A DNA stretch of 64,000 nt from Lepeophtheirus salmonis (Eukaryota > Arthropoda > Copepoda > Siphonostomatoida > Caligidae): the NCBI RefSeq assembly GCF_016086655.4, contig NC_052135.2:26502363-26566362 (forward strand). Reading direction: 5' to 3'. Of the stretch, positions 47,165 to 57,642 are shown one piece after another (the first letter of the stretch is position 1; every line of letters starts with the position of its first letter). A program made the translations under genes and the position numbers. Under the pieces are notes generated by a model. That model was not told the origin of the DNA. It worked only from the letters and a program-made list of their open reading frames with translations, and ran no database searches.

Positions 47165-47570
47165 TCTCTATTTGTAGGAAAATTTAAGACCTATGGACAG
47201 CAACATCGTATAATATTTATTGCAGTGTGTGAGACGTAGAGGTGTTCGACATAGGAACTTTGTCGATTATTTGGAGCCAGCGTCGACAAGAATTAGGAAG
47301 TCCTTTCCCTTGAATTATAATAAATCACATGAACACGTTCCCAAGGACAGGCAGGAGAGAAGGATACATACTTTCCTATTTTGCTTCTGGACAAGGAGCA
47401 TTTGTCAGACAAATATGGCAGTCGTTGACAAGATTTGTGATGTCATTTTTAATATTAGGCCACCATGCAATCCCAATTGATTTTATTTTCACTATCCCAC
47501 GGTGAGATAAGTGACGTTCGTCTAGAATTCTTTTGTGTAGGGACGAATGAATGGCCAGACGGATTCTTCA
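47165..47570 (-). pseudogene. Gypsy integrase fragment
   Basis: The minus strand reads HSSLHKRILDERHLSHRGIV, then WWPNIKNDITNLVNDCHICL, the HHCC zinc-binding domain of gypsy integrases, complete with both His and both Cys positions. Downstream frames show shifted remnants of the catalytic core start (around 47270-47330) and stop at a TAG. Only the N-terminal third is present. The two open frames on the plus strand here (47220-47480, 47465-47740) are antisense shadows. Confidence 0.75.
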
Positions 47571-48310
47571 AAACTGAAGACGATTTTTCAAGGAAAATCC
47601 ATTACGTTTGTTCTTGTACACATTGTCAACAACTTTCGACCAGTCGTTTGTTCTTGCAGCCTCAACAACAAGGTGAAGATGGCCATTTCCTGACATCGCC
47701 TCACCCAACTCTGTTTCATTACTCTTGGAGAAAGAGATAGAAAGGTACATAAGTTTGTCGGTGGTGTCTTCATCAGCAACAGGAATTTCCAGTGGACCTC
47801 GTGAGACAGCATCTGCGTGAAGATTCATTGACCCTTTCGCATGAACGGTCTTAAAGTTGGACATAGAAAGACGTAAAACAGAACGGATAAACAAGCTGTG
47901 ATAACAGTAGAGAGTTGTTTCTGTGGATTCAAGATGTATTGGAGTGGCTTGTGGTGCATTTTAATAGCGAATGATCTACTCAGAAGATAACATTCAAAAC
48001 GATTCAGTCCGAAAATAATATCAAATGCTTCTCTATCGATTTTCGAGTAGTTTTATTTCCCGCAGCAGAAGGTTTCCAAGGCACAAAGGTAATGGGACGA
48101 TCCTAACCAATAATGAGATGGGAAATGACGGCTACGAGTCTCAGAGGTGACACGTCATTAGGGAGGAACAATTACAACGCGGGATCGCAGTGGGCAAGAA
48201 CAGGAGTCTTCGATAGAATTCTTTTGATTGCTGAGAAGCTTTCTTCAGCCTCGCTGGACCAAACAAAATCCACACTTGACTTCGTTAATTCGTGTAAGGA
48301 GAGCTATTGA
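47568..48310 (-). pseudogene. Gypsy RNase H region
   Basis: The minus-strand frame 47894-47568 reads FKTVHAKGSMNLHADAVSRG, the end of a gypsy RNase H ('.v.rkGk.N..ADALSR'). Upstream frames around 48110-48260 show the RT-RNase H connection (VDFVWSSEAEESFSAIK, like 'F.W...c..aF..lK') and VSPLRLVAVISH, like 'aS..GlgavL.q'. Stops and frameshifts interrupt the middle. Confidence 0.75.
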
Positions 48311-49000
48311 GGAATGATTTTCCTTCTAGATTCAGGAGTAGGAAATTCCAGCACTGGAAGAAATAATTCAGGATCAGGTGACTCTCCATTTTCAGAAACT
48401 TGGAAACCAAGGTATGTTAACTGAGGGCTTGTAAACACACATTTACTTTTTTTCAAGCGAGCGCCCGTAGACTTGATACGATCAGAGATTTGAAAGTAAA
48501 TAGGTGATCTGACATCGAATGAGAGTAAATAAGGAGGTCATTGATGTAGACTTTTACATTGAATATACCTTCGGACAGTTTCTCATGTGCAGCTTAAGCA
48601 ATAGGGAGAGTTGAAAAAAGACCATACGGTAGTACATTATACTTCAGGAGACCCACAGGGTATTGATCGTCAAAATTCCTTTAAATAACTCCTCCAGTTC
48701 ATATTGTTCATAACAGTGGCTAAAGTCAAGTTAATAGAAGAAACTTGAACCTGTTAGCCTTGAGAACAGTTCTTTTGGATGTCGGGCAGGGCGAAAGGAG
48801 CTTATTAATTACTGGAGATATTGTTTGAGTATAGTTCACACAGATGCGAACCTTCCCGTCCAGTTTGAAGACAGTTACAATAGGCGAACCCCAATCCTAA
48901 GTTTCAACCTTTGAAAGGGTACTACGATGTACATGTCATTGAGTTCTTCAATAACTTTATCTCGAAGTGCAAGTGGAACAAGACGAGCTCAGGATAGTGT
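48310..49000 (-). pseudogene. Gypsy reverse transcriptase, inactivated
   Basis: The minus strand encodes VTVFKLDGKVRICVNYTQ (about 48830-48885), the RT 'KkDG..R.C.Dyr..N' block in which the first catalytic position reads N. The palm core follows in another frame, FNVKVYINDLLIYSHSM (about 48540-48590). The catalytic Y-x-D-D box is YIND, with the first Asp replaced by Asn. 'LTYLGFQVSENG', the usual post-palm segment, is present near 48405-48430. Frameshifts and stops lie between these blocks. Substitution at two catalytic Asp positions indicates loss of function independent of the frame breaks. Confidence 0.78.
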
Positions 49001-49232
49001 GGTTGAGATCTTTCTTTAATTTGAATTGCTACCTGTGCGTGATTAGTGGTGTGGTTACCAGAGGTTTCTAATATGCATTGGTATTTTGCATTGAGAGATG
49101 CTGAATCATACTCCATTGAGTGTACAGAATTAAAAAATTAAAAATGGTTTGTGAAGGGAAACAAGACCAATATTTAAGCAGGCTTGAGATCCTAAGATTG
49201 GTTGATCTACATTCGTTTACACAGAAATCAAA

Positions 49233-49448
49233 TTAATCTTTCCTTGAGTTTTCAAGGAAGAGATAAAGGCGTATCGAGCCTTGTGTAGGAATTTTGTTAC
49301 CACCCAAAACAGTAACATGACTACAGATAGACTCCGTTTTTACAAGTTGTCGAGGGATAATATTTGCATTAGCCCCAAAGTCGTGTAGGAATGTAACAGG
49401 TTTGTTCGATATGACTGCCTTGACAAATGTTCGTTTGGAAGAATTCAC
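49233..49448 (-). pseudogene. Gypsy aspartic protease, active site altered
   Basis: The 71-residue frame carries VTFLHDFGANANIIP, matching the retropepsin 'flvDTGA..nvip' motif, but the residue after the catalytic Asp is Phe where the family has Thr or Ser. ILGxN-like 'VLGGNKIPTQG' follows in the expected place. It ends at a stop before RT. Confidence 0.75.
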
Positions 49449-49519
49449 AGAAGAGATCTTTGAGAGCTTACCTTCAATCAGGTTGCTTTGACCAGATCTG
49501 AAGCACGATGTAAAATGGT

Positions 49520-50418
49520 CAGCACCATTGTATTTGAATTAGATTTTACCACTACCAGGACAATGAAGACGAAAAAGTGGATGCATTGTGGCAAAAAATT
49601 CGCATGTGAGACTCTTTTTCTGAGGGTTTGTTTTAGGGGAAGGGCGCCTTCTCACACAGGAATTAGGGTTGGGGCGAAGAGTGCCTTTGGGACTCCTTAT
49701 ATTCAGAAACCATGATAGATTTTTCATTTACCAATTCTCAATAGTGAGTTTCTGCTGATTCCATGAGACGACCTAACTGGATGACTTCTTCGAGCTTGAC
49801 AAAACTTCTTTTCAAAAGCGGTCTGTTGTAGTTTGGTAGAGGCTGTTTTGTTTATGATAGTTCCCACGAGTACATCATTTTTATAAAGAGAATTACAAGA
49901 TACACATTGGAGTTTGCAGAACTGTGCCTGCGTCTGTAGACGAGCTACAAAGTCATCGATTTGTTCTCACACAGTCTACTTTATCTCAGTCGAGCGGAAT
50001 TGTTTAGATAACGGATACACTATTGGAGAAAGGGCTTCTTCCATGGCGCATAGGAGAGCTATGTAGGGATACTCTTTGACTTTAAGTTCCACATCGAGGG
50101 TTTTCTGCCACTGTTGGACTTCTGAGCCGGTGCAATGAAGTAGGAGAGCCGCCTGTTCTGCAGACAGAGCAAGATAGAGCGCTACGAAGTTTCGGAATTC
50201 ATCACTCCATGTGGACCACCGATGGCCTCTTCTAGGCCGGACATTTTAAAAGGAGAAGGATGGGAAACATCAAAGTTACTTGTTCCTTGACATGAATCTG
50301 TATCAGGAGTTGAATGAGAAGGCTTGTCGAAGTTGAAGGTTTTAGAATCACATCCACAAGTTTCAAGATGCTCCTTCAATAAGGCTACAAGTTGAGGTTT
50401 ACGTAGCCTATTGATCAT
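49520..50418 (-). pseudogene. Gypsy Gag with SAP-like N-terminus
   Basis: Starts MINRLRKPQLVALLKEHLET, a SAP-like helix-extended-helix segment seen at the start of some metazoan gypsy Gag proteins. The central part, read across stops, includes FRSTEIKQTV-stop-EQIDDFVARLQ and QFCKLQCVSCNSLYKNDVLV, resembling the retrotransposon Gag domain ('E.v..y..rl..la..c'). The C-terminus (49727-49539) has a zinc-knuckle remnant CEFFATMHPLFRLHCP, whose second Cys position is Phe. At least one stop and one frameshift lie between 50180 and 49730. Confidence 0.72.
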
Positions 50419-50470
50419 TAACAGTAAGACGTAGAAGTAGCTTCATTGTTCTAGTATGCCAGGGTGTTAT

Positions 50471-50699
50471 GTATATATACCTATTAATATGATGAGTAAT
50501 TAGATATCCAGGCTCGTCACCCGGATCGACTATTACATCCTACAGAAGGGTAGTATCGAGTGAGTGCAAAGGTGTATTCAGGTTCTTTATTAATATGAAA
50601 CTAAGTAACTATACTGAATATAATTTAACACAAAGAGTCTGTACACACACTTAAATCTATAGGGATAGACCGGTCACCACCCACTTTATATCAATAATG
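50471..50699. other. Possible 5' LTR sequence of the gypsy relic
   Basis: If the LTR begins with TGTTATG at 50465, it continues here. The right boundary cannot be placed without a partner copy. Confidence 0.3.
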
Positions 50700-51060
50700 A
50701 AGCCATGTTTAAACAATTCTTTTTACTTTTGTTAATTCATCTTAGCTAGTCTGCTCTAAGTATTTTGGTTCCTACATGACCAAAGGGTGGGAAATAGTGA
50801 TTAGAATGAGGAAAAGTTGATATCATTAATGGTGTATCCAATCATTGTCTTTAGTTCTTCCTACTCATCCTCATTAAAAAATGGAATAGCTGACTTCGGT
50901 AAGCATCACGGTCTTCGAACGTGTAACCTTTTTCAGAATTTTTAGGCATAAACAGTTTCCCCTTCTGCATTCAAATAATAGCAATTATGTATTATTATTA
51001 GGTTGGACTTAGGGGTTCAAGCTTAGCATTGAACATTCCTACCAAACTGAAAGCGTGGAC
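50700..51060 (+). repeat. Dispersed repeat family E, copy 2
   Basis: Matches 21230-21880 in ordered blocks (see that entry), without the internal extra sequence. Because it follows the gypsy 5' end it could be LTR-derived, but similarity does not begin at the candidate LTR start. Confidence 0.6.
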
Positions 51061-53450
51061 TTAAAAACAAAGATTTGGAATTGGTAAAACCAGATTTGTT
51101 TAAGTCACTAATCACATATACATATTATTTGGGTTAATAAAGAAATGACAATTAGATGAAATTACAATTTTTTTGTGAAAATTTAATTGTTTAATTTATT
51201 TAACATGGGTATGAGAGGCACTCTTCATTTAACAATTAAATGTGAATCCTCTTTGTATAATTGTGTTAGTTGAGTCAAGTCCGTCTTCTTTAAAGTTTTC
51301 ACAATTAAAGTTGACAGCTTAACAGACAATCTACATTTATGCTGCCCCCCGCCCTCATTCATTTTTGTGTTTTCTTAAACAATAATGTCAAAGTCTTGTT
51401 TGTCTTGCTATAACTATTACGATTATTTTATTACGAAGTTATATCTCATGTAGTTAAAACTTGTTAGGTCATTGTTGTTTTGCAAATTTTTAACTTTATT
51501 TATAACATTACGTAATTGATTCTAATTTTTTCTCCATTTTGTAAAAACTGAAGACTGTAATTTTCATCTTCAATCTCTTACTTAATGATGTTCTTTTAAA
51601 TGATACTTCAAGAAAATATAACTTTAAAACTTGTAAGTCCTTCGTTTTATAAATCTGTTTTTGTTTTATTTTCGAGTATGTGATTTAGTAGGTACTATTG
51701 AGCAAAATAGTTATTAAACAAACAAATATTTTATAATTTATGACTCTAAGCCATAGGATATGTAAGAACAATATCCTTTCAAATTTAATTTTTTGCAAAA
51801 CTACTCAAATAAAACATAAATAAAAAAAAGAGCTATTTTGGAAAAATCAATGCCAAAGAAATCTTTAATTTATCAAAAACGATTAAGATGATTTAAAAAA
51901 AGTTATATTTCATTCCTTCACTGCCCATATGTGAATGAAAACACTAGAGTTTGGGTCCTTGACAATGGTAGGGTTCGTTTGGAATTTTTATTCATAGTAA
52001 TTCCATTACTATTTCGATTTTTCACCCCATAAAAATAAGGTTAATAAATGGTGTGGTGGACTCGATGGAAATTTAATTTTGAATAATAAATAAAAACCAT
52101 TTTCAAATTTGTGGGTTAAATACACGTAGGTAGGTAAAAGCAGTTAGTTATTCATCACATAGGCATTACGTTATGACAATATTATATCATGAGGTCTTAA
52201 AAAGCTAAAGGTCTTAAAAATATTATTTCCTTATTTCTTTATAAGCATGTATTCAGTTCAAAGGCAATAAAATAAAATGTAAAAACTCTGAAATCTCAAC
52301 GTTCCTTACTTTATTTTCATGTAAATAAAGTTGTTAATTTTTTTTTATGGATATCTTCATTGTAGATAAATATTTGTGCATGACCTTAAAAGTTCAATTA
52401 CTTTACAACATCAGCGATCAAAGAATATGTACATGTGAGTTGTTGATAATTTATTAATAGTCTAAATAGATAGGTAGGGATGTACAGAAAAAGAGATAGA
52501 GAGAAAGAGTCGCAATTTGTTAACTTTATATGTTTCTGTGTACAGTAATCATAGTTTATTTAATGCCCCTTATTATTCATAAGCGACACACCTTTCTCAG
52601 AATTGAGTGACGCATTTTAGGTGATAATTATTACAAACATGAAAGTAAAGTCATCAGCACACTTACTTTGCAAGGAACGGCCATTCTTGATGTTGTTATG
52701 TAATGCGTTTCATTAATTTTAAAACTTTTTGGCAATGCTGTTTGGGTTGAGTTGATCATTTTTGTATAATTAGTACAACATTTTATGCAAATAATGCATC
52801 AATGTTCGGAGAGACGATATCTAAGAATGATTAATTTTATGTAATTACTGGTTTGTCATGAGATATATGATAATTACACGTTGTCCTGAGTTATTACCTG
52901 AAAATAAGTACATACATAAACATAGGTATCATCATTTTGATGAATATGAATTGTTTTTGGTAGGAATATTATTTTTTCGTAAATACACCTTTTATTGCAA
53001 ACATGAGCACTGAAGAGGGAGAACAATAGCATCTGTTTTTTTGAAAAATTATAATATTACGTCATTCTGTGGGGAGCGTTTTATTACTAATTGCATCTTA
53101 ATGGTTTGATCATGTTTATGGAGTTATTTCATTAACTAAATCTACAACATCATTGAATTGAATTGATTGCCCACAGTTCCTAAATATTATATTACAATGT
53201 ATATTCCAGATAAAATATTCGACATTGTTCCATTGGTTTAGTTTTTTAATTACGCTAAATAGTTGCAAAAATCTAAATGTAGAACTATTTAATGTTTTTT
53301 TTAGTTCAAAAATCACGTTATAAAGTCACTTTTTCTAAGCTCTTTTGAAAATGAGTAGATGAGATTGGGGACAGTTTTAATACATTTTGCCTTTGGATCA
53401 AATACTCTATAGTTTTTCCACAAATTGTACTTAAATGCAACTTGTCAAAT
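51061..53450. other. Non-coding AT-rich stretch
   Basis: No gene or element recognised. ORF 53116-53316 (-) lacks any motif. Confidence 0.5.
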
Positions 53451-53486
53451 GTTGCAACTGTCTCATTGGCCAGAGACGGTTGCAAC
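53451..53486. repeat. Inverted repeat (14-bp arms, 8-bp loop)
   Basis: GTTGCAACTGTCTC (53451-53464) and GAGACGGTTGCAAC (53473-53486) pair at 13 of 14 positions around ATTGGCCA. Unusually GC-balanced for the region. Function unknown. Confidence 0.8.
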
Positions 53487-54708
53487 AGTTGTTGAGGGCA
53501 GTTGAACAGTTAAAATATCAAGTTTTAATTAGAAATAATGAAAAATTGACTATTAATAATTGTTTTAAATTTAATTGATTAAATAACTAAACCTTACAAT
53601 TTCTATTGATTTCCAAAGTACATCACATTGAAATAGGATAATACATATTAGTCACTGATAAATTAGTGATAAAAAATTATAGGTCGAAATTATTCAATAC
53701 AATTTAGTGCTACATTCTCACACAATCTTAATCTTGCCCTAGCTACATATTAAATGCTGGTGCCGTAATTACGTTTGTGGTTTCTTTTTTTTTTTATGGG
53801 GCTGGTTATAATGACCATGGACGACCTACCGCTAAGGAGGATTTTATTTTTTAATTTTGGTTTTTAAGTTACCCAAATGTTCTTTTGATATAAAAATATC
53901 ATTTTCAAACTTTTAACTGTTTAAAAAATATTTAGAGATAGCTCAATACCCTTAATCTTTTGAAAATTTACATTTTATTTTGAAAAATAGTGTTACTGTT
54001 TTAATATCATTTACATATATACGACACATTACAGCTTTGTGATTAAAATAACAAATTTAGTTAAAAACGATTACTATTAAAAATATTTTATGAAAAACTG
54101 GTATTTACTTGTTCAAAACAATGATTGATGAATCGAAGCTTTCCGCTTATCTTTTTTTTACTTGTCAAAAGAGGTGACTTATATTTACTAAAGTAAGCCA
54201 AAAAGTGCAAATTATAATAAACTTGACCTTGGTAATCATTTTTCTGACCTTTATTTGAAGAAAAATATCTAAACAGCACAATCTTATTAAATAAATTAAA
54301 AACAATTAAATGATAAAAAAAGTTGGGAAATGTATTTAAAAAAATATTATAGGGCGCCGACAAGCTTAGTAGCGGACCTGGATCCATAATCTACCCCACT
54401 CCTTCCCTCTTTTATTTGCACCGTATGTTGCCTAAAACCACTTTCCCAGATACATAAGATACCCATAAACATTTGGATCTCAGATAAAACTGTACCACCC
54501 AGGCAACGTAAAAAAATAATTGAAAACCGCTGGAATTGCACTACAAAAATCCGAAAATTGACTTATTTATTAAAACTAATATATTTTTTATTTTCTTTAT
54601 AGGAAGAAAACAAAAAAAAACGAGACCGATAAGCAATATATTGTTCTTGACCCGCTACACCAATAAGGGTACAACCTTGGTAAGCGATATTGTATGAATT
54701 AAAAAAAA
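53487..54708. other. Non-coding stretch
   Basis: Nothing recognised. Minus ORFs at 54088-54387, 54347-54541 and 54563-54754 show no family motif. Confidence 0.45.
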
Positions 54709-55050
54709 GAGGGTGGAGGAAGAAAAATGCATAGAATACTATCCTCACCGTCAAGCATAGAGGTGGAAATATTATGCTTTGGGAGACTTTCTCTTCTAAG
54801 GGGATAGGATCACTTCATCACATCGAAGGAGGTATAAATTTATGCCTTGATAAAAATTGGACAACAACCTCCTTCCCTCAGCGCAAGACACTGAAAATGA
54901 GTCTTATAATGGGTCTTTCAGCGCGACAATGAGCCAAAACATACGTACATGGTAACAAAGGAGTTGCATATCAATGGCATGGAGTGCCTTAGCCAGTCTC
55001 TATACCTCAATCTCAATGAAAATCTTTTTCAGGTGACAAAATTAAAAAAT
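54709..55050 (+). pseudogene. Tc1-family transposase C-terminal fragment
   Basis: A plus-strand frame reads TVKHRGGNIMLWETFSSKGI, then GSLHHIEGGIN, the Tc1 'vkhGGgsvMvWGcfs..G.G.l..i.G' block. After a shift near 54900-54915 it continues as RDNEPKHTYMVTKELHINGM and CLSQSLYLNLNENLF, matching '.DndPkHts..t..wl......l..psqSPDLNPIEnlW'. The second catalytic Asp and the final Glu (NEN) of the DD34E triad survive. The first Asp and the DNA-binding half are absent. No inverted repeats were found. Old fragment. Confidence 0.75.
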
Positions 55051-55940
55051 CAAATTCTTATTTCCTCCCTTGTATATTGATAACCTAAACAGATTTGGGA
55101 AACGAATTTGCTCTCAAATATAATGCTGAGAATAGTTCAGTTGGATTGTTTAATTGATTAAAGTATTAACAGTGCAATTTCACGTAACATACGTATAATA
55201 TGTTTATTATTGTATAATCTTACTGACAAGGCAAAAAAGTCGCCATTGGATTTTTAAAAATAGTCCAAATGCACGAGGTTGTGTTAAAACTAATGTTAAA
55301 CATTGTTGCGATATATATATATATAATTGGTTTTCCTTTCTATGAAAGCTGTTTTTCTTATTTTAATATTCCTGATAATTTAGATGTATTCTTACGTTAA
55401 CATAATTTTATCGATAGGGTTTAATAAATGAAATAAATGTTTTTAATTGAAAGTGAAGTAATTATATTTATAGATATACAGTCAAATACAGATAAGAGCA
55501 TCTCCTCGGTTCGAACAAAAATGTTGTTCTTATCCGAAGTAAAGCGAAAAAAAACCCCTGGGAATCCAAAAAATATTTGTATCCTTCTATATGTAAATTT
55601 TTACGACTTTGCTCTCAAAAATTATGTTCAAAAGTTGCACGATGTCATGATTTTTAGTATCATGTATATTTTATGGGAAATAACTTACGGAGTATTAGTG
55701 TCAGATGATTTTTTTTTCTTATACTGATTTGACTATATTTAACTATAAGATAATTATTTCACCCAATGTAAGACAAATGTTTATTCAAAACCAAAATTGA
55801 TAAATAATTGTATATCCAACAATAAGGAAGTATTAATACTGTCATTTTCAGTCTTGAAATTTCTTAACTTTGCCTAAATAGAGATTAAAATTCGAAAAAG
55901 TTAAAAAATCATTTTTCATCCTGTCATTTTTTGATGAAAA
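55051..55940. other. Non-coding stretch
   Basis: The ORF at 55437-55727 (+, 96 residues) has no motif, and its composition matches the AT-rich background. Short (AT)n at about 55312-55325. Confidence 0.45.
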
Positions 55941-57327
55941 TTACTTGTGTACAAAGATTGTATTACAGGGCCATATTGACCCAGTTATTAAAAATAGTAT
56001 TTTATATTATAAAAAAACATTAGAAAATCTGAAAATATATACATATAATACATATACATATAATATACACAAATATATGAAACCCTAGGAATATTGATAT
56101 ATATTCTTGTGGAGACAGAATAAGATACTTTAGAGTAGATTTAGAGCGACAAAGATATTTGAAACGCAATATTTATGCACAATGTACATGAACGTTACTC
56201 AAATTACTTCTTAATATTATGATAAAAAAATGTATACGCATTAGTTTAGAGTTTCTTAATTACAAAATAATTTAAACTATAGACAAAGAAATGAAGACAT
56301 GCTTTTGATGATGAGAAATTACATAAATCAATATGTCAGTTGTTGAGATTGGAGATCAAATCTATAGTTAGTTCTTCAAAAAAAAAAAAATAGCTCAAAA
56401 GTAACCTGTCAAAATTCTTTGATGAGGAAGAATTGCAAGATATGTAGTTTGAAGAGGATATGTCAGAAGAAGATGTTGCCGATGAATATTTTACTCATTC
56501 TCATATGAAGAAGACATTTTTCCCCCTGAATGTGATATTTTCTTGTCAAAAAATGGCAAGAATGAATGGTTCTCATTGATAAAAAATAAAAATGATGGTA
56601 GGATTATATCAATAACATCATAACAATGACTCCTGTGTCCTCTATTCGACATTTTGCTTATTCATCACACGAAATATTGAACAAATCATATTGAAAAAGA
56701 CTAATTTAGAATTTTTTAGAATATAGTGCGAGAATGGGACACCCCTTGATGAGACTGACCTTCAAGCATGAATAGGGTTATTGATATTAACAGGTGTCTA
56801 TCGATCTTGTGGCGAGGCTACTCCTAGTTTTTGGAACTGAAAGAGTATTAGTACAATTTTTATGGATAAAATGCCGTTGAATGTCATATGTCGTATGCCG
56901 TATGTCCAGACATACCCAATGATATCAATTTTGCACCTCCAAAAAAGACTGTAAAAACAAGTTTTTCATTTACAAAATACATCTGTAAAGGCCAAAATAA
57001 GAATATTGATATATTGTCTAACATGTTTAAGCTCTTTGTAGCTTAGTTGTTTATTTTCAATTTTTTATTTTTTCATACTATTAATTTAATAAATTAAAGA
57101 AATATACATAACTTTTATGTGACTTACAATTATATCTTTTTTTTATTGTAATTTCTCATATGGAAATAATTAATATTTAAATTAAAAATTAGCTATTATC
57201 TCATAAAATATATTTTATCCTAAATTGAAATTAAATTTAGTATTTTATAGTAAATAGTAAACAGAGGGTCATTTTGATCCGTAAGTCAAGGGATATATAT
57301 AAAAAGTAAAGACTGCACAAGGGTTAA
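55941..57327 (+). mobile_element. piggyBac-like element relic
   Basis: The right end reads TGCACAAGGG followed by TTAA (57324-57327). The left end reads TTAC (55941-55944) then TTGTGTACAAAGATT, so the inverse of the right end (CCCTTGTGCAGTC) aligns with it. Just inside both ends lies a 'ccatattgaccc' / 'gatcaaaatgaccc' motif (about 55969-55982 and, inverted, 57267-57282). TTAA target use and a CCC-start terminus are hallmarks of piggyBac. At 1387 bp it is shorter than an autonomous piggyBac (about 2.4 kb). Left TTAA has decayed to TTAC. Confidence 0.65.
56440..56910 (+). pseudogene. piggyBac transposase N-terminal and early-core fragment
   Basis: An acidic N-terminal stretch (EEDMSEEDVADEYFTHSHMK) and, in a shifted frame, CDIFLSKNGKNEWFSL precede VREWDTPLDETDLQA-stop-IGLLILTGVYRSCG and EATPSFWN (about 56726-56850), then IFMDKMPLN. 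This follows the piggyBac '.w....d..El.afiGl.il.Gv.r.p...dyW......i....Ms..rF' series. Several stops and at least one frameshift occur. The catalytic aspartates, which lie further C-terminal in the family, are not found before the right end, so the rest was deleted. Confidence 0.65.
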
Positions 57328-57642
57328 ATTAAGATTTCAAAACAGTATAATATTATGAATTTGTTTGGGATAAAATTCAAATATAAAGGTTGCGTGATTT
57401 CAATACTGTTATCTTTCCGTTCCTTAAATTGAAATGGCACATGTCAGGGGGCCGATTTAGAGAGAAATAACCATTTGCTTTCTACATCTCTCTACACAAA
57501 GGCCCTCTGTCACTGTTGTTTCCTTTTAACTTCTTCTCTTATTCGATCGATTGATATCACGTGCTCAATAATAGACATTATACAAATATTTGGTATTTAA
57601 TATTTTTTATATTTGCGTCTTCCTTGACAAAGTGAAACGAAA
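57328..57642 (+). promoter_or_regulatory. Likely promoter and 5' UTR of the NECAP gene
   Basis: A 315-bp stretch between the piggyBac right end and the NECAP start codon. No TATA element can be singled out in the AT-rich sequence. The start context GAAAATGGC is favourable. The transposon end lies within the probable promoter region. Confidence 0.35.

Larger units (their letters stand above)
47165..50470 (-). mobile_element. Decayed Ty3/gypsy LTR retrotransposon
   Basis: Minus-strand fragments in the order Gag, protease, RT, RNase H, integrase, which defines Ty3/gypsy. Gag starts at 50418. The integrase breaks off near 47165 without a 3' LTR. Multiple frameshifts and stops separate the domains, and key residues are lost in zinc knuckle, protease and RT. 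The right-hand start of a 5' LTR could be the TGTTATG at 50465, three bases from a CCA-ending stretch (50448-50461) that could mirror a tRNA 3' end, but no second LTR exists to confirm it. Much older than the copia copy. Confidence 0.82.

Noticed and set aside
47220..47740. Two plus-strand ORFs (86 and 91 residues)
   Set aside because: They are antisense to the gypsy integrase zinc-binding domain on the minus strand, which explains the open frames.
50448..50470. Possible gypsy primer-binding site and LTR start
   Set aside because: Plausible layout but no partner LTR and no clear tRNA match; mentioned only as tentative within the gypsy entry.
52650..52695. Minus-strand ATGGCCGTTCCTTGCAAA followed by GTAAGT, resembling a tiny first exon with a strong donor
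   Set aside because: Six codons only; no downstream exon or gene found to the left, so this cannot be supported.
55437..55727. 96-residue plus-strand ORF
   Set aside because: Composition equals AT-rich background and no family resemblance; length is within chance expectation.
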